Source: Parcubacteria group bacterium GW2011_GWD2_38_11 (GTDB lineage: Bacteria > Patescibacteriota > Minisyncoccia > Moranbacterales > GWC2-37-73). Taken from it: 42,694 bases of DNA. Below are positions 1 to 7,415 of the stretch, in pieces (position 1 is the first letter of the stretch; every line of letters starts with the position of its first letter). The translations under genes and the position numbers were made by a program. Location of the stretch: positions 1-42,694 of the forward strand of contig LBTZ01000005.1 of NCBI GenBank assembly GCA_000992325.1, in the 5' to 3' direction. Below the pieces are notes generated by a model. That model worked only from the letters and a program-made list of their open reading frames with translations. It was not told the origin of the DNA and ran no database searches.

Positions 1-88
1 CAAGGGAAAAATATTTGAAATCGGGAATGGGTAAGCGATATGTTAAAAATAGGCTGAAATTCTTTTTTGAAATTGAGAGTGGGGGCGT
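1..88. other. Non-coding flank with no recognised gene
   Basis: This is AT-rich sequence at the left edge of the window, upstream of the inverted-repeat element. I see no convincing ORF, RNA gene or terminator in it. The end of an upstream gene may lie outside the window. Confidence 0.4.
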
Positions 89-192
89 GCCCCGTTAGAG
101 ATTTCAAGAGTAAGTTTTTAGTAGGTTGTAAAATTTGAGAGATAAATTATAATATTCAAGTTGGATAATAATTGTGAAATCTCTAACGGGGC
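89..192. mobile_element. MITE-like element A, 104 bp with 17-bp terminal inverted repeats
   Basis: The left end GCCCCGTTAGAGATTTC (89-105) is perfectly inverted at the right end, GAAATCTCTAACGGGGC (176-192). The interior is AT-rich with no ORF. A second element of 102 bp with near-identical ends lies at 21989-22090, so this is a family. The right terminal repeat overlaps the first bases of the tRNA-Pro acceptor stem (187-193), so insertion is flush with the tRNA gene. A sigma70-like promoter lies inside the element. No target duplication can be identified. Mobility is inferred from the two-copy structure; no transposase is present in the window. Confidence 0.65.
126..153 (+). promoter_or_regulatory. 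Likely tRNA-Pro promoter inside the MITE-like element
   Basis: A -35-like TTGTAA and a perfect -10 TATAAT are separated by 16 bp. The predicted transcription start near 160 would give a leader of about 27 nt. That leader includes the right terminal repeat of the element and leads directly into the tRNA. This would mean the inserted element supplies the promoter. Confidence 0.45.
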
Positions 193-258
193 GTGGTGTC
201 AACGGTAGCACGAGTGATTTGGGATCATTTAGACAGGGTTCGAATCCCTGCGCCCCGA
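187..258 (+). tRNA. tRNA-Pro (anticodon TGG)
   Basis: A complete cloverleaf is visible. The acceptor strands CGGGGCG and CGCCCCG pair, the D arm has a GTGT/GCAC stem, and the anticodon loop TTTGGGA places TGG at positions 34-36. The T arm is CAGGG-TTCGAAT-CCCTG with discriminator A. CCA is not encoded. It is preceded by MITE-like element A and followed by a strong terminator hairpin and a tRNA-tail element that repeats this tRNA's 3' end. Confidence 0.93.
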
Positions 259-259
259 C

Positions 260-310
260 ATACAAACAAAAACAGGATGACTCAAAAAGTCATCCTGTTT
301 TTGTTTGTAT
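260..310 (+). terminator. Bidirectional terminator after tRNA-Pro
   Basis: A 23-bp perfect stem runs from ATACAAAC to GTTTGTAT with inner GGATGACT/AGTCATCC and a short A-rich loop. The A-rich left arm and T-rich right arm suit termination in both directions. It separates the tRNA from the downstream tail element, as in the Arg and Gly copies. Confidence 0.85.
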
Positions 311-313
311 TTT

Positions 314-614
314 GCGCAGGGATTCGAAGGGTATTTCAAAAAAGCAAACGATTTTGCTTTTTTGAAAACCCCGGCTCCGGAGGAGAACTTTCTCTGCGTA
401 CTCGCGAGAAAGTTCGGAGGAGGAGGAATCCCTGCGCCCGCTTTGCATAATGCAGGGATTCGAACCGGCAGAAGCTAAGCAAGATTTCGTTCAGCAGGAC
501 GAAATCGCAGCGTGCGTCGATGAATGTGAGGAATACGAGCATTTAGCGCCACCGCGGGCAAGGAGCTAGTGAGTGTCGACGAACGAGCGACGCGTAAATC
601 CCTGCGCCCCGACA
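314..614 (+). mobile_element. tRNA-tail element, Pro copy (structured repeat carrying tRNA-Pro 3'-end copies)
   Basis: The element contains four copies of the tRNA-Pro 3' end: inverted at 314-328, direct at 426-439, inverted at 451-465 and direct at 596-614. Between them lie two cores shared with the Arg copy at 18983-19277. Core A has a long hairpin around GCAAACGATTTTGC and a second hairpin AACTTTCTC/GAGAAAGTT. Core B has a hairpin with loop CAGCAG, a conserved GTGAGGAATACGA loop and GCGCCACCGCGGGC. The terminal direct copy shares 18 bases with the tRNA end (AATCCCTGCGCCCCGACA), so tRNA plus element resembles an att-flanked insertion. No protein is encoded. It may be a DNA repeat or a structured RNA; I recognise no published family. 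Confidence 0.75.
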
Positions 615-672
615 ATTTGTAAAAAAACCCTTTTCGTGCTTAGATTAAAGCATAATTGTAAATTAATCAGAC

Positions 673-1317
673 ATGAGTTATCGATTAAAAATCGACAATC
701 GAAAAAAAATTGCATTGATCGTGGCTCGAGAGCTGCGAGCACTTTTTCCAGATGCAAAAATAGCACTTAATTTTAGTAATTCATGGGAGCTTTTGGTGGC
801 AGTGATTTTGAGCGCACAATGCACGGACAAAAAAGTAAATGAAGTAACCGCTAAACTTTTCAAAAAATATAAGACTTTAGATGATTATGTGGGAACTAAT
901 CAACTTGAATTTCAACAAGACATTTTTCAGACAGGATTTTATCATAACAAAGCTAAAAATATTTTAGCTAGTGCTAAGATAATTAAGGAAAAATATAAAG
1001 GTAAAATCCCATGCACAATGGAAGAATTGATTCAATTGCCTGGTGTGGCCAGAAAGACTGCCAATGTCGTGCTTGGGAGCGCTTGTGGGGTGTATGTGGG
1101 CATTGCAGTTGACACACACGTGAGAAGACTTGCTAATTTGTTGGGTTTAAGTCCCGAAAAAAATCCAGATAAAATCGAAAAGGATTTGATGCAAATTTTT
1201 CCCAAGCAGGAATGGCCCAAGATCAGTTACCGTTTGATTGAGTATGGTCGTAAATATTGCCCAGCAAAAGCGCATAATCATGATGTTTGTCCACTAAGTA
1301 AAATACTTAATAACTAA
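673..1317 (+). CDS. nth: Endonuclease III (base-excision repair DNA glycosylase/AP lyase)
   Basis: The 214-residue protein matches the Nth family in length. Its helix-hairpin-helix reads LPGVARKTA with the catalytic lysine at about K128, and the catalytic aspartate is in AVDTHVRRL at about D147. Family members remove oxidised pyrimidines from DNA and cleave the abasic site. The C-terminal Fe-S loop is degenerate: the usual C-X6-C-X2-C-X5-C is reduced to C196 and C206, with His at the second position and Leu at the fourth, so the 4Fe-4S cluster is probably lost. ATG 673 has no clear Shine-Dalgarno, as for most core genes here. The gene begins shortly after the tRNA-Pro tail element. Confidence 0.93.
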   Translation: MSYRLKIDNRKKIALIVARELRALFPDAKIALNFSNSWELLVAVILSAQCTDKKVNEVTAKLFKKYKTLDDYVGTNQLEFQQDIFQTGFYHNKAKNILASAKIIKEKYKGKIPCTMEELIQLPGVARKTANVVLGSACGVYVGIAVDTHVRRLANLLGLSPEKNPDKIEKDLMQIFPKQEWPKISYRLIEYGRKYCPAKAHNHDVCPLSKILNN

Positions 1318-1339
1318 CAGTCAAGAAATAGGAGTAGCT

Positions 1340-1500
1340 TTAAAATAACCAAGAAACAAGAAACAATAACCAAATAAATTTCAAATTCCAATCTCCAAAA
1401 CAAGCCGTTTGATTATTGAATTTTGATGTTTGAGTATTGTTTGATGTTTGTATCTTGGTTATTGTATCTTTAGCATATCTCATATCTTGGTGTTTATAAT
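1340..1500. repeat. AT-rich intergenic low-complexity repeats
   Basis: Short motifs recur in both orientations, for example AAGAAACAAGAAACAATAACC opposite GTATCTTGGTTATTGTATC, and TTTGATGTTTGAGTATTGTTTGATGTTTG. Similar degenerate families lie at many gene starts in this window. The TATAAT at 1495-1500 just before the alr start may be its -10 box. Confidence 0.5.
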
Positions 1501-1503
1501 ATT

Positions 1504-2628
1504 ATGCTCTCTTATATTGAAATTTCCAAAGAAAATTTGTTGCATAATTTCGGAGTGATCCGCAATTATATTAATCCTGAAACAAAAATAATTTGTGTTA
1601 TTAAGGCTAATGCTTATGGGCACGGGCAAAATGAAGTTGCGCAAGTTCTTGAAAATTATACAGATTATTTTCAGGTTGATGATGTTCAGGAACTGAAATT
1701 ATTAAGAGAAGTTTCCCAAAAATCTATATTGGTTTTGGGCTATGTGGCGAATGGTGAAATTGAAGACGCTTTGAAATTGAATGGAATTTTGGCTGTATAT
1801 GATTTAGAGCAAGTACGCGAAATAAATGAGATTGCTAAAAATCTCAACAAAATTGCCATTGTGCATATTAAAATTGATGCATATCTAGGGAGGCAAGGCG
1901 TACTTGTTGGAGACGCACAATCTTTTGCCCAGGGACTTCAAGAATTTGGCAATGTGAAGGTGGATGGGATTTATTCGCACTTTGCCAATATTGAGGATAC
2001 GGGTGATTTTTCGCACGCTCAAAAACAAATTGATGCCTATCGAGAGACGTTGAAAATATTTGCCAGTGTGGGATTTAAAGATATAAAATCGCACATTTCT
2101 TCCACAGCAGGAACTTTGGTATATGAAAAAAACCAAGGAAACTCGTCATTGATAAGATTCGGTATCGGTCTTTATGGGTTGTGGCCATCGGAGGAATTGA
2201 AAAAGAAATTTGAAAAAGATGATTTTAAATTAAAACCGGTCGCTCGTTGGGTGACACATATTGCGCAGGTTAAAACTTTGCCAGCAAATTATTCCATTGG
2301 TTATGGATTGACATATATTACAACCAGAGAAACGAAAGTCGCGGTTATTCCACAGGGTTATAGCGATGGGTATGATCGGGGTTTGTCGAATATTGGCGAG
2401 GTTTTGATAAAAGGGACTCGTTGTAAAATTTTGGGTCGCGTGGCAATGAATATGTTTGTGGCAGATGTTTCACATCTTGATGATGTTACGGCTGAGGAGG
2501 AAGTTGTTTTGCTGGGAAAACAAGGGGAAGCAGAAATCACAGCAGAAGAAATAGCAAAAAAAACAGGGACGATTAATTATGAAGTTGTGGCAAGAATATC
2601 GGCTTTGCTGCCTCGCATCATTTTGTAA
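1504..2628 (+). CDS. alr: Alanine racemase
   Basis: The 374-residue protein is a PLP-dependent, fold-type III racemase that makes D-alanine from L-alanine for peptidoglycan. The PLP lysine is K34 in VIKANAYGHG. The second catalytic base, Tyr, is about Y267 in SIGYGLTY. The barrel contains IKIDAYLGRQG, where most family members have a D-T-G-M-G-R type motif, so that segment is divergent. The C-terminus ends SALLPRIIL, matching the family's RxPR ending. A TATAAT sits only 4 bp upstream of ATG 1504, so the transcript may be near-leaderless or start further upstream. It is a single gene between nth and a sigma factor gene, all on the plus strand. Confidence 0.94.
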   Translation: MLSYIEISKENLLHNFGVIRNYINPETKIICVIKANAYGHGQNEVAQVLENYTDYFQVDDVQELKLLREVSQKSILVLGYVANGEIEDALKLNGILAVYDLEQVREINEIAKNLNKIAIVHIKIDAYLGRQGVLVGDAQSFAQGLQEFGNVKVDGIYSHFANIEDTGDFSHAQKQIDAYRETLKIFASVGFKDIKSHISSTAGTLVYEKNQGNSSLIRFGIGLYGLWPSEELKKKFEKDDFKLKPVARWVTHIAQVKTLPANYSIGYGLTYITTRETKVAVIPQGYSDGYDRGLSNIGEVLIKGTRCKILGRVAMNMFVADVSHLDDVTAEEEVVLLGKQGEAEITAEEIAKKTGTINYEVVARISALLPRIIL

Positions 2629-2707
2629 ATATAAATTGCGTTGTGCCTATTTGAAAGCTTAAAAAGAAATATTGCGTATGTAATTAGGCACGCGCGCTAA
2701 GAAGAGA

Positions 2708-3316
2708 ATGATCAAAGATAAGGAAAAATTGAATATAGCCGAAAAAACAGATGAACAACTCGTCGTGCTAACGCTCAAAGACGAGAACTTCTATTCAGTT
2801 TTGGTGGAAAGGTATGAGGAAAAGCTTGCGCGCTACATCCTTAGAATTTCCGGCGGATCCAAGGAAGACGTGGAAGATACTTTGCAGGATGTTTTTATTA
2901 GTGCCTATAAAAACCTGAATGATTTTGATCCTGATTTGAAATTTTCCTCTTGGATTTATCGCATCGCTCATAACAAAGTCATTAGCCATTTTAGAAAAAT
3001 AACGGCCAGGCCAAAGACGGTGACATATGAAGGGGATGGGCAGTTGCTTAATATTTTAGCCAGTGATCTTGATATTGCCAGGGATTTAGAAAGGAAATAT
3101 ACCGGAGAGGAAGTCAAAAGTATTCTTGGGGAGTTGGATGAAAAATATAGGGAAGTCTTGGTGCTTAAATTTTTGGAAGAAAAAGATTATAAGGAAATTT
3201 CTGATATTTTGGAAAAACCAATGGGAACAGTGGCAACCCTTATAAACAGGGCAAAAAAACAATTCAAAGAAAAAACACTGAAACGAGAAGCACAAACCCT
3301 AGAACCTAAAACCTAA
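2708..3316 (+). CDS. RNA polymerase sigma-70 family factor, ECF type
   Basis: The 202-residue protein has region 2 (DVEDTLQDVFISAYKNL, then FSSWIYRIAHNKVISHF) and region 4 (LDEKYREVLVLKF, then ISDILEKPMGTVATLINRAK, a helix-turn-helix). Regions 1.1 and 3 are absent, as in ECF factors. It should direct RNA polymerase to a limited promoter set. It is 18 bp upstream of a membrane protein gene in the same orientation, an arrangement typical of a sigma/anti-sigma pair. A paralogue with the same FSSWIYRIAHN signature is at 27250-28056. The signal and regulon are unknown. Confidence 0.9.
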   Translation: MIKDKEKLNIAEKTDEQLVVLTLKDENFYSVLVERYEEKLARYILRISGGSKEDVEDTLQDVFISAYKNLNDFDPDLKFSSWIYRIAHNKVISHFRKITARPKTVTYEGDGQLLNILASDLDIARDLERKYTGEEVKSILGELDEKYREVLVLKFLEEKDYKEISDILEKPMGTVATLINRAKKQFKEKTLKREAQTLEPKT

Positions 3317-3334
3317 CACCTAATACCTAAAAAA

Positions 3335-4087
3335 ATGACAAAATTTAGCGAAAGTATTATTGGAAAAATTAAGTGCGAGCACATCGCGCCAGTTCCAAGA
3401 TGGCATTTTTTACTTAAAGACTCTGCTTTTTGGACATTTTCTGTTTTCTCTGTTATTTTGGGCAGTCTTTCCTTTAGCGTTGTTATGCACATTATAAATT
3501 CCGGAGACTTGGATATCGTTAATCATCTACAGGGAAATCTCTTAACTTCAGCGGTAATGCTTTTGCCGTATTTCTGGCTATTGTTTTTGGGTCTGTTTGC
3601 TATTGTGGCTTATTTTAATTGGAAGTCCACCAAGAATGGTTATCGCTATAAAAGACGTTGGATTGTGTTTGGCAGTGTCGCTCTGAGCGTTTTTTTTGGT
3701 AGTGTTTTTTTTGCTCTAGGTATGGCAAAAAAACTTGATAACCTTATGACGTTGACAATTCCGCTGTATAACGAATCAAAACATAATGCACTCAATGAGC
3801 TTTGGCTTCAACCAGAGAAGGGCTTGCTTGCTGGAAAAATTATTGAAATTGATGAAAATGAGGAAAAATTAATTGTGAGGGATGAAAATGGAAAGGATTG
3901 GACTGTTACGGATAATGCAACTGGTTGGGAAGATTCATCCTTGGAGAAAAAAGGAAAAATTGTTAAAGTGATTGGCAGGAAGTGCGGAGATTCTTCTTTT
4001 GAGGCCACAGAGGTGAGAAAGTGTAACAACTGTCAGGATGATGAAGACGTGGACATTAAAAATAAAAAGGCAGAAAATGAACAATAA
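3335..4087 (+). CDS. Membrane protein, candidate anti-sigma partner
   Basis: The 250-residue protein starts with a short cytosolic segment containing PVPRWHFLLKD. It then has about three transmembrane helices (roughly residues 32-52, 70-95 and 108-130) and a soluble C-terminal part with GLLAGKIIEIDENEEKLIVR, possibly a small beta domain outside the cell. It closely follows the ECF sigma gene and is probably co-transcribed. From that position I infer a role in membrane-linked control of the sigma factor. No zinc-finger anti-sigma motif is visible. The last residues (CNNCQDD) include a CxxC-like pair. The function is unproven. Confidence 0.6.
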   Translation: MTKFSESIIGKIKCEHIAPVPRWHFLLKDSAFWTFSVFSVILGSLSFSVVMHIINSGDLDIVNHLQGNLLTSAVMLLPYFWLLFLGLFAIVAYFNWKSTKNGYRYKRRWIVFGSVALSVFFGSVFFALGMAKKLDNLMTLTIPLYNESKHNALNELWLQPEKGLLAGKIIEIDENEEKLIVRDENGKDWTVTDNATGWEDSSLEKKGKIVKVIGRKCGDSSFEATEVRKCNNCQDDEDVDIKNKKAENEQ

Positions 4088-4089
4088 AA

Positions 4090-4160
4090 GGGTATTAATA
4101 CCCCAGGGCAAGCCCTGGACCCCTTGGGCTTTCGAGGCAAGCCTCGAGGTATTAAACCTT
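4090..4160. repeat. Composite palindromic repeat (GGTATTAATACC type)
   Basis: Several nested palindromes lie together: GGTATTAATACC at the left, CAGGGCAAGCCCTG, CGAGGCAAGCCTCG and GGTATTAAACC at the right. The outer parts can pair across the unit. No ORF is present. It abuts the hairpin repeat at 4164-4226. Confidence 0.55.
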
Positions 4161-4163
4161 TTG

Positions 4164-4226
4164 GTATCGTCGCTCACTCGGAAATGCTTGTCTGCTGACA
4201 ATCATTTCGCTCGTTTCACTAGATAA
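4164..4226 (-). repeat. Hairpin repeat related to core B of the tRNA-tail element
   Basis: On the minus strand a hairpin GAAATG-A-TTGT with loop CAGCAG closes with ACAA-G-CATTTC and is followed by CCGAGTGAGCGACGA. Both full tRNA-tail elements have a hairpin with the same CAGCAG loop and a GTGAGCGACG or GAGCGACG tail downstream. No tRNA is nearby here. The relationship rests on a short match and is tentative. Confidence 0.4.
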
Positions 4227-4243
4227 TAAAAAACTTTGCAAAT

Positions 4244-4281
4244 AATAAAAACCCTTCACTATTCGGCAAAGGGTTTTTATT
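4244..4281. terminator. Bidirectional terminator at the 3' end of thiI
   Basis: The arms AATAAAAACCCTT and AAGGGTTTTTATT form a 13-bp stem with a 12-nt loop. It overlaps the thiI stop codon and can terminate thiI on the minus strand and the sigma/membrane-protein operon on the plus strand. Confidence 0.8.
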
Positions 4282-5464
4282 ACTTGATAAGCTCGGTTTT
4301 TTCTAATGTTTCACTGATAATTTTTGGAATGTCTAATTCTTTTTCTGCCTCAAGAATTTCCCAAAGTTTTGCTCGCGTCTCTGGTTTTTTTGGCATCAAA
4401 CGAGTGCAGCAATCATCATGTGGCTGAATGGAAATATCGTAAGTGCCGATAGTCTTGGCTTTTTGCATAATTTCTTCTTTGTCCATTCCGATTAGTGGTC
4501 TGAAGATTGGCAAAGTCGCAGCTTCGCTGACTGCTAAAATGTTTTCAAGAGTTTGCGAGGCTACTTGTCCAATTGAATCTCCTGTAATGAGTGCCAAACA
4601 TTTTTCTTTTTTGGCTAAGACTTCGGCGATGCGCAGCATCATTCGACGATAAAGAATTACGCGAAATCTTTCTGGTGTTTTCATCATAATTTCCTTTTGC
4701 ACATCCGCAAATGGAATTAGATATAATTTTGTGGAGCTTCCAAATTTTTTGAGCTCTTGGCTTAGGGCAACAACTTTTTCAATAGAAGCTTTCGATGTGT
4801 ATGGCGCGCTGTGAAAATGAGCGTAACGTAATTGCACTCCGCGTCTTAGTATTTGAAAAGCAGCCACGGGTGAATCGAATCCTCCAGAAAGCATCGCCAT
4901 AGCTTTGTTTCCTGTGCCAACAGGCAGTCCGCCAAGTCCAGAAATTTTTTCAAGCGATATGAGTGCAAATTCATTGAGAATAAAAATTTTGCATTCGCAG
5001 TCTGGATTTTTCATATGGACTGCAAATTTTCCATCCAGTTTGTCATAAATATAGCCTCCAACTTCACGATTAATTTCTTCCGAAGTCATTGGGAAATTCT
5101 TGTTTGATCGCTGGGTGGTTACACGAAATGTCTTAAATTCCTGATTTTTTATCAGATCCCAACAAGAAGTTTTCAGCGTTTCTATATTTTGTTCGACGCT
5201 GGTCGCGAAAGAAAAATTGGCGATACCGGGAGTGTGCATTAATGCATCTCTTATTTCTTTATTTTCCCCCGTTCCTTTTTCATTGAGCTTGATCAAAATT
5301 CCGCCAGACATTTTTTTGATATATTCAAAACTGCTCGGGCAAAATGCTTCAAGTTGGGTCTTGATGTTTTCAATTAGTTGTCGCTCAAAGAAATTGCGGT
5401 TTCCGCCCTTAAGGGCAATTTCACCATAGTGGCAGAGAATGTGATCGCGTAGCATATATTTCAA
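4280..5464 (-). CDS. thiI: tRNA 4-thiouridine synthetase ThiI, without rhodanese domain
   Basis: The 394-residue protein has an N-terminal ferredoxin-like/THUMP region (about 1-170) starting HYGEIALKGGNR. A PP-loop ATP-pyrophosphatase domain follows, with MLSGGFDSPVAAF at about 188-200. It adenylates U8 of tRNA for sulfur transfer. The protein stops after about 390 residues with no C-terminal rhodanese-like domain, as in the short forms found in many Gram-positive bacteria. The C-terminal part has a DDCCTRLMPKKP motif whose cysteines may take part in sulfur handling. No cysteine desulfurase is in the window. An alternative start is the Met four codons in (MLRDHIL). Confidence 0.93.
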   Translation of the reverse strand: MKYMLRDHILCHYGEIALKGGNRNFFERQLIENIKTQLEAFCPSSFEYIKKMSGGILIKLNEKGTGENKEIRDALMHTPGIANFSFATSVEQNIETLKTSCWDLIKNQEFKTFRVTTQRSNKNFPMTSEEINREVGGYIYDKLDGKFAVHMKNPDCECKIFILNEFALISLEKISGLGGLPVGTGNKAMAMLSGGFDSPVAAFQILRRGVQLRYAHFHSAPYTSKASIEKVVALSQELKKFGSSTKLYLIPFADVQKEIMMKTPERFRVILYRRMMLRIAEVLAKKEKCLALITGDSIGQVASQTLENILAVSEAATLPIFRPLIGMDKEEIMQKAKTIGTYDISIQPHDDCCTRLMPKKPETRAKLWEILEAEKELDIPKIISETLEKTELIK

Positions 5465-5502
5465 AATGTTTTAAGTATCAAGTATTAATAACATATAATC
5501 AG

Positions 5503-5539
5503 TAAAAAGAAAAGGGACGACAATTACTGTCGACCCCCT
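5503..5539 (-). terminator. Terminator of the 5567-5998 gene
   Basis: On the minus strand a hairpin GGGTCGACAG...TTGTCGTCCC is followed by TTTTCTTTTT. It lies just downstream of the small membrane protein gene. Confidence 0.7.
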
Positions 5540-5566
5540 TAAGGAGTGAAGTTGTGCATGAATTTT

Positions 5567-5998
5567 TCATGCCAGGTAGTAAATTCCCTGCTTGCATTTA
5601 TGGTAAGTAGAGATGAATAGGGTGAACGGTAAAACGATGCCTATCTGCCAAGGATTTAGCTTTTTTATGATTTTCAAATCAAGCTGGATAGATTCGGCAG
5701 AAAATTCAGCAATGGTTGAATGCTCACTTTCGGCGCAGAGAAATTCCAGAAATGTTCCAGGCGATAAAAATGTTCCAGCTATCAAAATAACTGACATTGG
5801 AAAAATGTAAGTTGATGGATTGGATGGTATTCCGTTAATGCAAAGGGCAAGTGCCAATGTGAACATAATTGCGGTGGATGCTAGTGTTAGCCCAGACAAT
5901 AGGGCGTAGCCAACTGCTTTCCAGCACCTGTAATCCCTGATGACAAGATGGAGCCTCTCTTTCCTAGAATAAGCGCCTAATTTCAATGAACTATTCAT
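5567..5998 (-). CDS. Small membrane protein of unknown function
   Basis: From ATG 5998 (MNSSLKLGAYSRKERL) the product is 143 residues. I chose this start over the longer track ORF because AGGAGG lies 5 bp before it, which is the expected spacing. About three hydrophobic segments are visible (around LLSGLTLASTAIMFTLALAL, FPMSVILIAGTFLSP and IGIVLPFTLFI), separated by a polar stretch with SEHSTIAEFSAESIQ. I recognise no family. It belongs to a set of short genes in this window that have a strong Shine-Dalgarno and their own terminator, unlike the housekeeping genes. Confidence 0.7.
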   Translation of the reverse strand: MNSSLKLGAYSRKERLHLVIRDYRCWKAVGYALLSGLTLASTAIMFTLALALCINGIPSNPSTYIFPMSVILIAGTFLSPGTFLEFLCAESEHSTIAEFSAESIQLDLKIIKKLNPWQIGIVLPFTLFISTYHKCKQGIYYLA

Positions 5999-6182
5999 AG
6001 CATCCTCCTGTTTGGTATGGTATTTAACTTGTGATGTGAGCATATATTGATATCTCTAAGCATGTCAACGCTTTTTATTGCTTATTTTGGTTTTTTGCAT
6101 TATGATGTTTAGGATGTGTGACTTGATTTTGAGTTGACTTTATAAACTTTATGAGCTTTTAACTTTAAGAACCTATATATTT

Positions 6183-7235
6183 ATGGCTTTACAAATAGGA
6201 ATTGTGGGATTGCCGAACGTGGGTAAAAGCACCCTTTTTAAGGCGTTGACCAAAAATCCGGTAGAAATCAGTAACTATCCATTTTGCACTATTGAACCCA
6301 ATGTTGGTGTGGTAAAAGTGCCGGATGAGCGCTTAGACAAACTGTCGATAATGTCAGAAACGGAAAAAATCGTGCCAGCAGTGGTGGAATTTGTGGATAT
6401 TGCTGGGATTGTAAAAGGAGCTTCTGAGGGCGAGGGCTTGGGAAACAAGTTTTTGGCTAATATCAGGGAAGTTGACGCAATTGCTCAAGTCGTGAGGGTT
6501 TTTGAGAACTCCAATATTACCCACGTGCATAACAAAGTTGATCCACTTGAGGACATTGAAATCATCAATACTGAGCTTATTTTGGCAGATCTTGAAACTG
6601 TAACCAAGAGAATGGAAAAATTAGCTAAAGATGCTCGTGGGAATGACAAAGATGCCCAATTTAAGCTTGTTATAGCGGAAAAAATCAAAAATACACTGGA
6701 AAAAGGTCTTTTGGCTAATATGACAGACATTGATTTTGAAGACCAAAATACCAAAATTGCCGTGCGAGAGCTGCAATTGCTCACAATGAAGCCATTTTTG
6801 TATGTTTATAATGTTTCTGATGTTAATGAAAAATTGCCTGATATTTTGGAAAACAGAAGGCACGTGAAATTGGACATTAAAATTGAGGAAGAATTGATTG
6901 AGATGAGCGAGGATGAGAAGGCTGAAATGGAGCTAACTTCGCATATTAATGATTTGATTGTTGAGGCGTACGACTTGTTGGGGCTGCAAACATTTATCAC
7001 TACTGGAAAAATTGAAACAAGGGCTTGGACAATCAAGAAGGGTGCAACCGCACCCGAGGCAGGGGCTGCAATCCACACTGATTTTCAAGAAAAGTTTATT
7101 AGGGCTGATGTGATTATGTGGGATAAACTTTTAGAGATTGGTTCTTGGGGCAAAGCCAAGGAGCTTGGCGCCGTCAAAACTGTAGGAAGGGATTATGTTA
7201 TGACAGATGGGGAGGTTGTCGAATTTAAAGTCTAA
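6183..7235 (+). CDS. ychF: YchF/OLA1-family ribosome-associated ATPase/GTPase
   Basis: The 350-residue protein has a P-loop at the N-terminus ([11 protein letters not shown]) and a switch II motif [19 protein letters not shown]. It has the coiled-coil insertion typical of the family and a C-terminal TGS-like domain ([18 protein letters not shown]). The end, [16 protein letters not shown], matches the family. YchF proteins prefer ATP, bind ribosomes and are linked to stress and translation control. The gene stands alone, with a terminator-like hairpin at 7307-7338. No Shine-Dalgarno is visible before ATG 6183; the upstream region is an AT-rich TTATAAACTTTA repeat. Confidence 0.96.
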   Translation: MALQIGIVGLPNVGKSTLFKALTKNPVEISNYPFCTIEPNVGVVKVPDERLDKLSIMSETEKIVPAVVEFVDIAGIVKGASEGEGLGNKFLANIREVDAIAQVVRVFENSNITHVHNKVDPLEDIEIINTELILADLETVTKRMEKLAKDARGNDKDAQFKLVIAEKIKNTLEKGLLANMTDIDFEDQNTKIAVRELQLLTMKPFLYVYNVSDVNEKLPDILENRRHVKLDIKIEEELIEMSEDEKAEMELTSHINDLIVEAYDLLGLQTFITTGKIETRAWTIKKGATAPEAGAAIHTDFQEKFIRADVIMWDKLLEIGSWGKAKELGAVKTVGRDYVMTDGEVVEFKV

Positions 7236-7306
7236 AACAGCTTCTTAGGCTTTAGCTTGTTAGCTTCTTAGGAAATACTAAATACAAAATGCAAAATCCA
7301 AAATGC

Positions 7307-7338
7307 AAAAAACCGCTGGCGTTGGCTGGCTGTTTTTT
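7307..7338 (+). terminator. Terminator after ychF
   Basis: The arms AAAAAAC.GCTGGC and GCTGGC.GTTTTTT pair through G-C and G-U pairs around a GTTG loop, and a T tract follows. One mismatch lies in the stem. Confidence 0.6.
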
Positions 7339-7415
7339 GTTGTTTCTTGTTGTGTAGTTTTGTGCTATCATATTAGATATAAGTGGGTGGGTTAACTAAT
7401 ATAAAAAATGTATCA

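Noticed and set aside
193-542. Track ORFs over tRNA-Pro and the tail element (193-450 plus, 336-542 minus)
   Set aside because: They overlap the tRNA and the hairpin-rich element, have no Shine-Dalgarno and look like chance translation of palindromes.
7340-7375. A promoter (TTGTTG-18-TATTAG) with a leaderless GTG start for the histidine kinase
   Set aside because: Both boxes are weak and the downstream ATG 7416 gives a more typical N-terminus; evidence was too thin to list.
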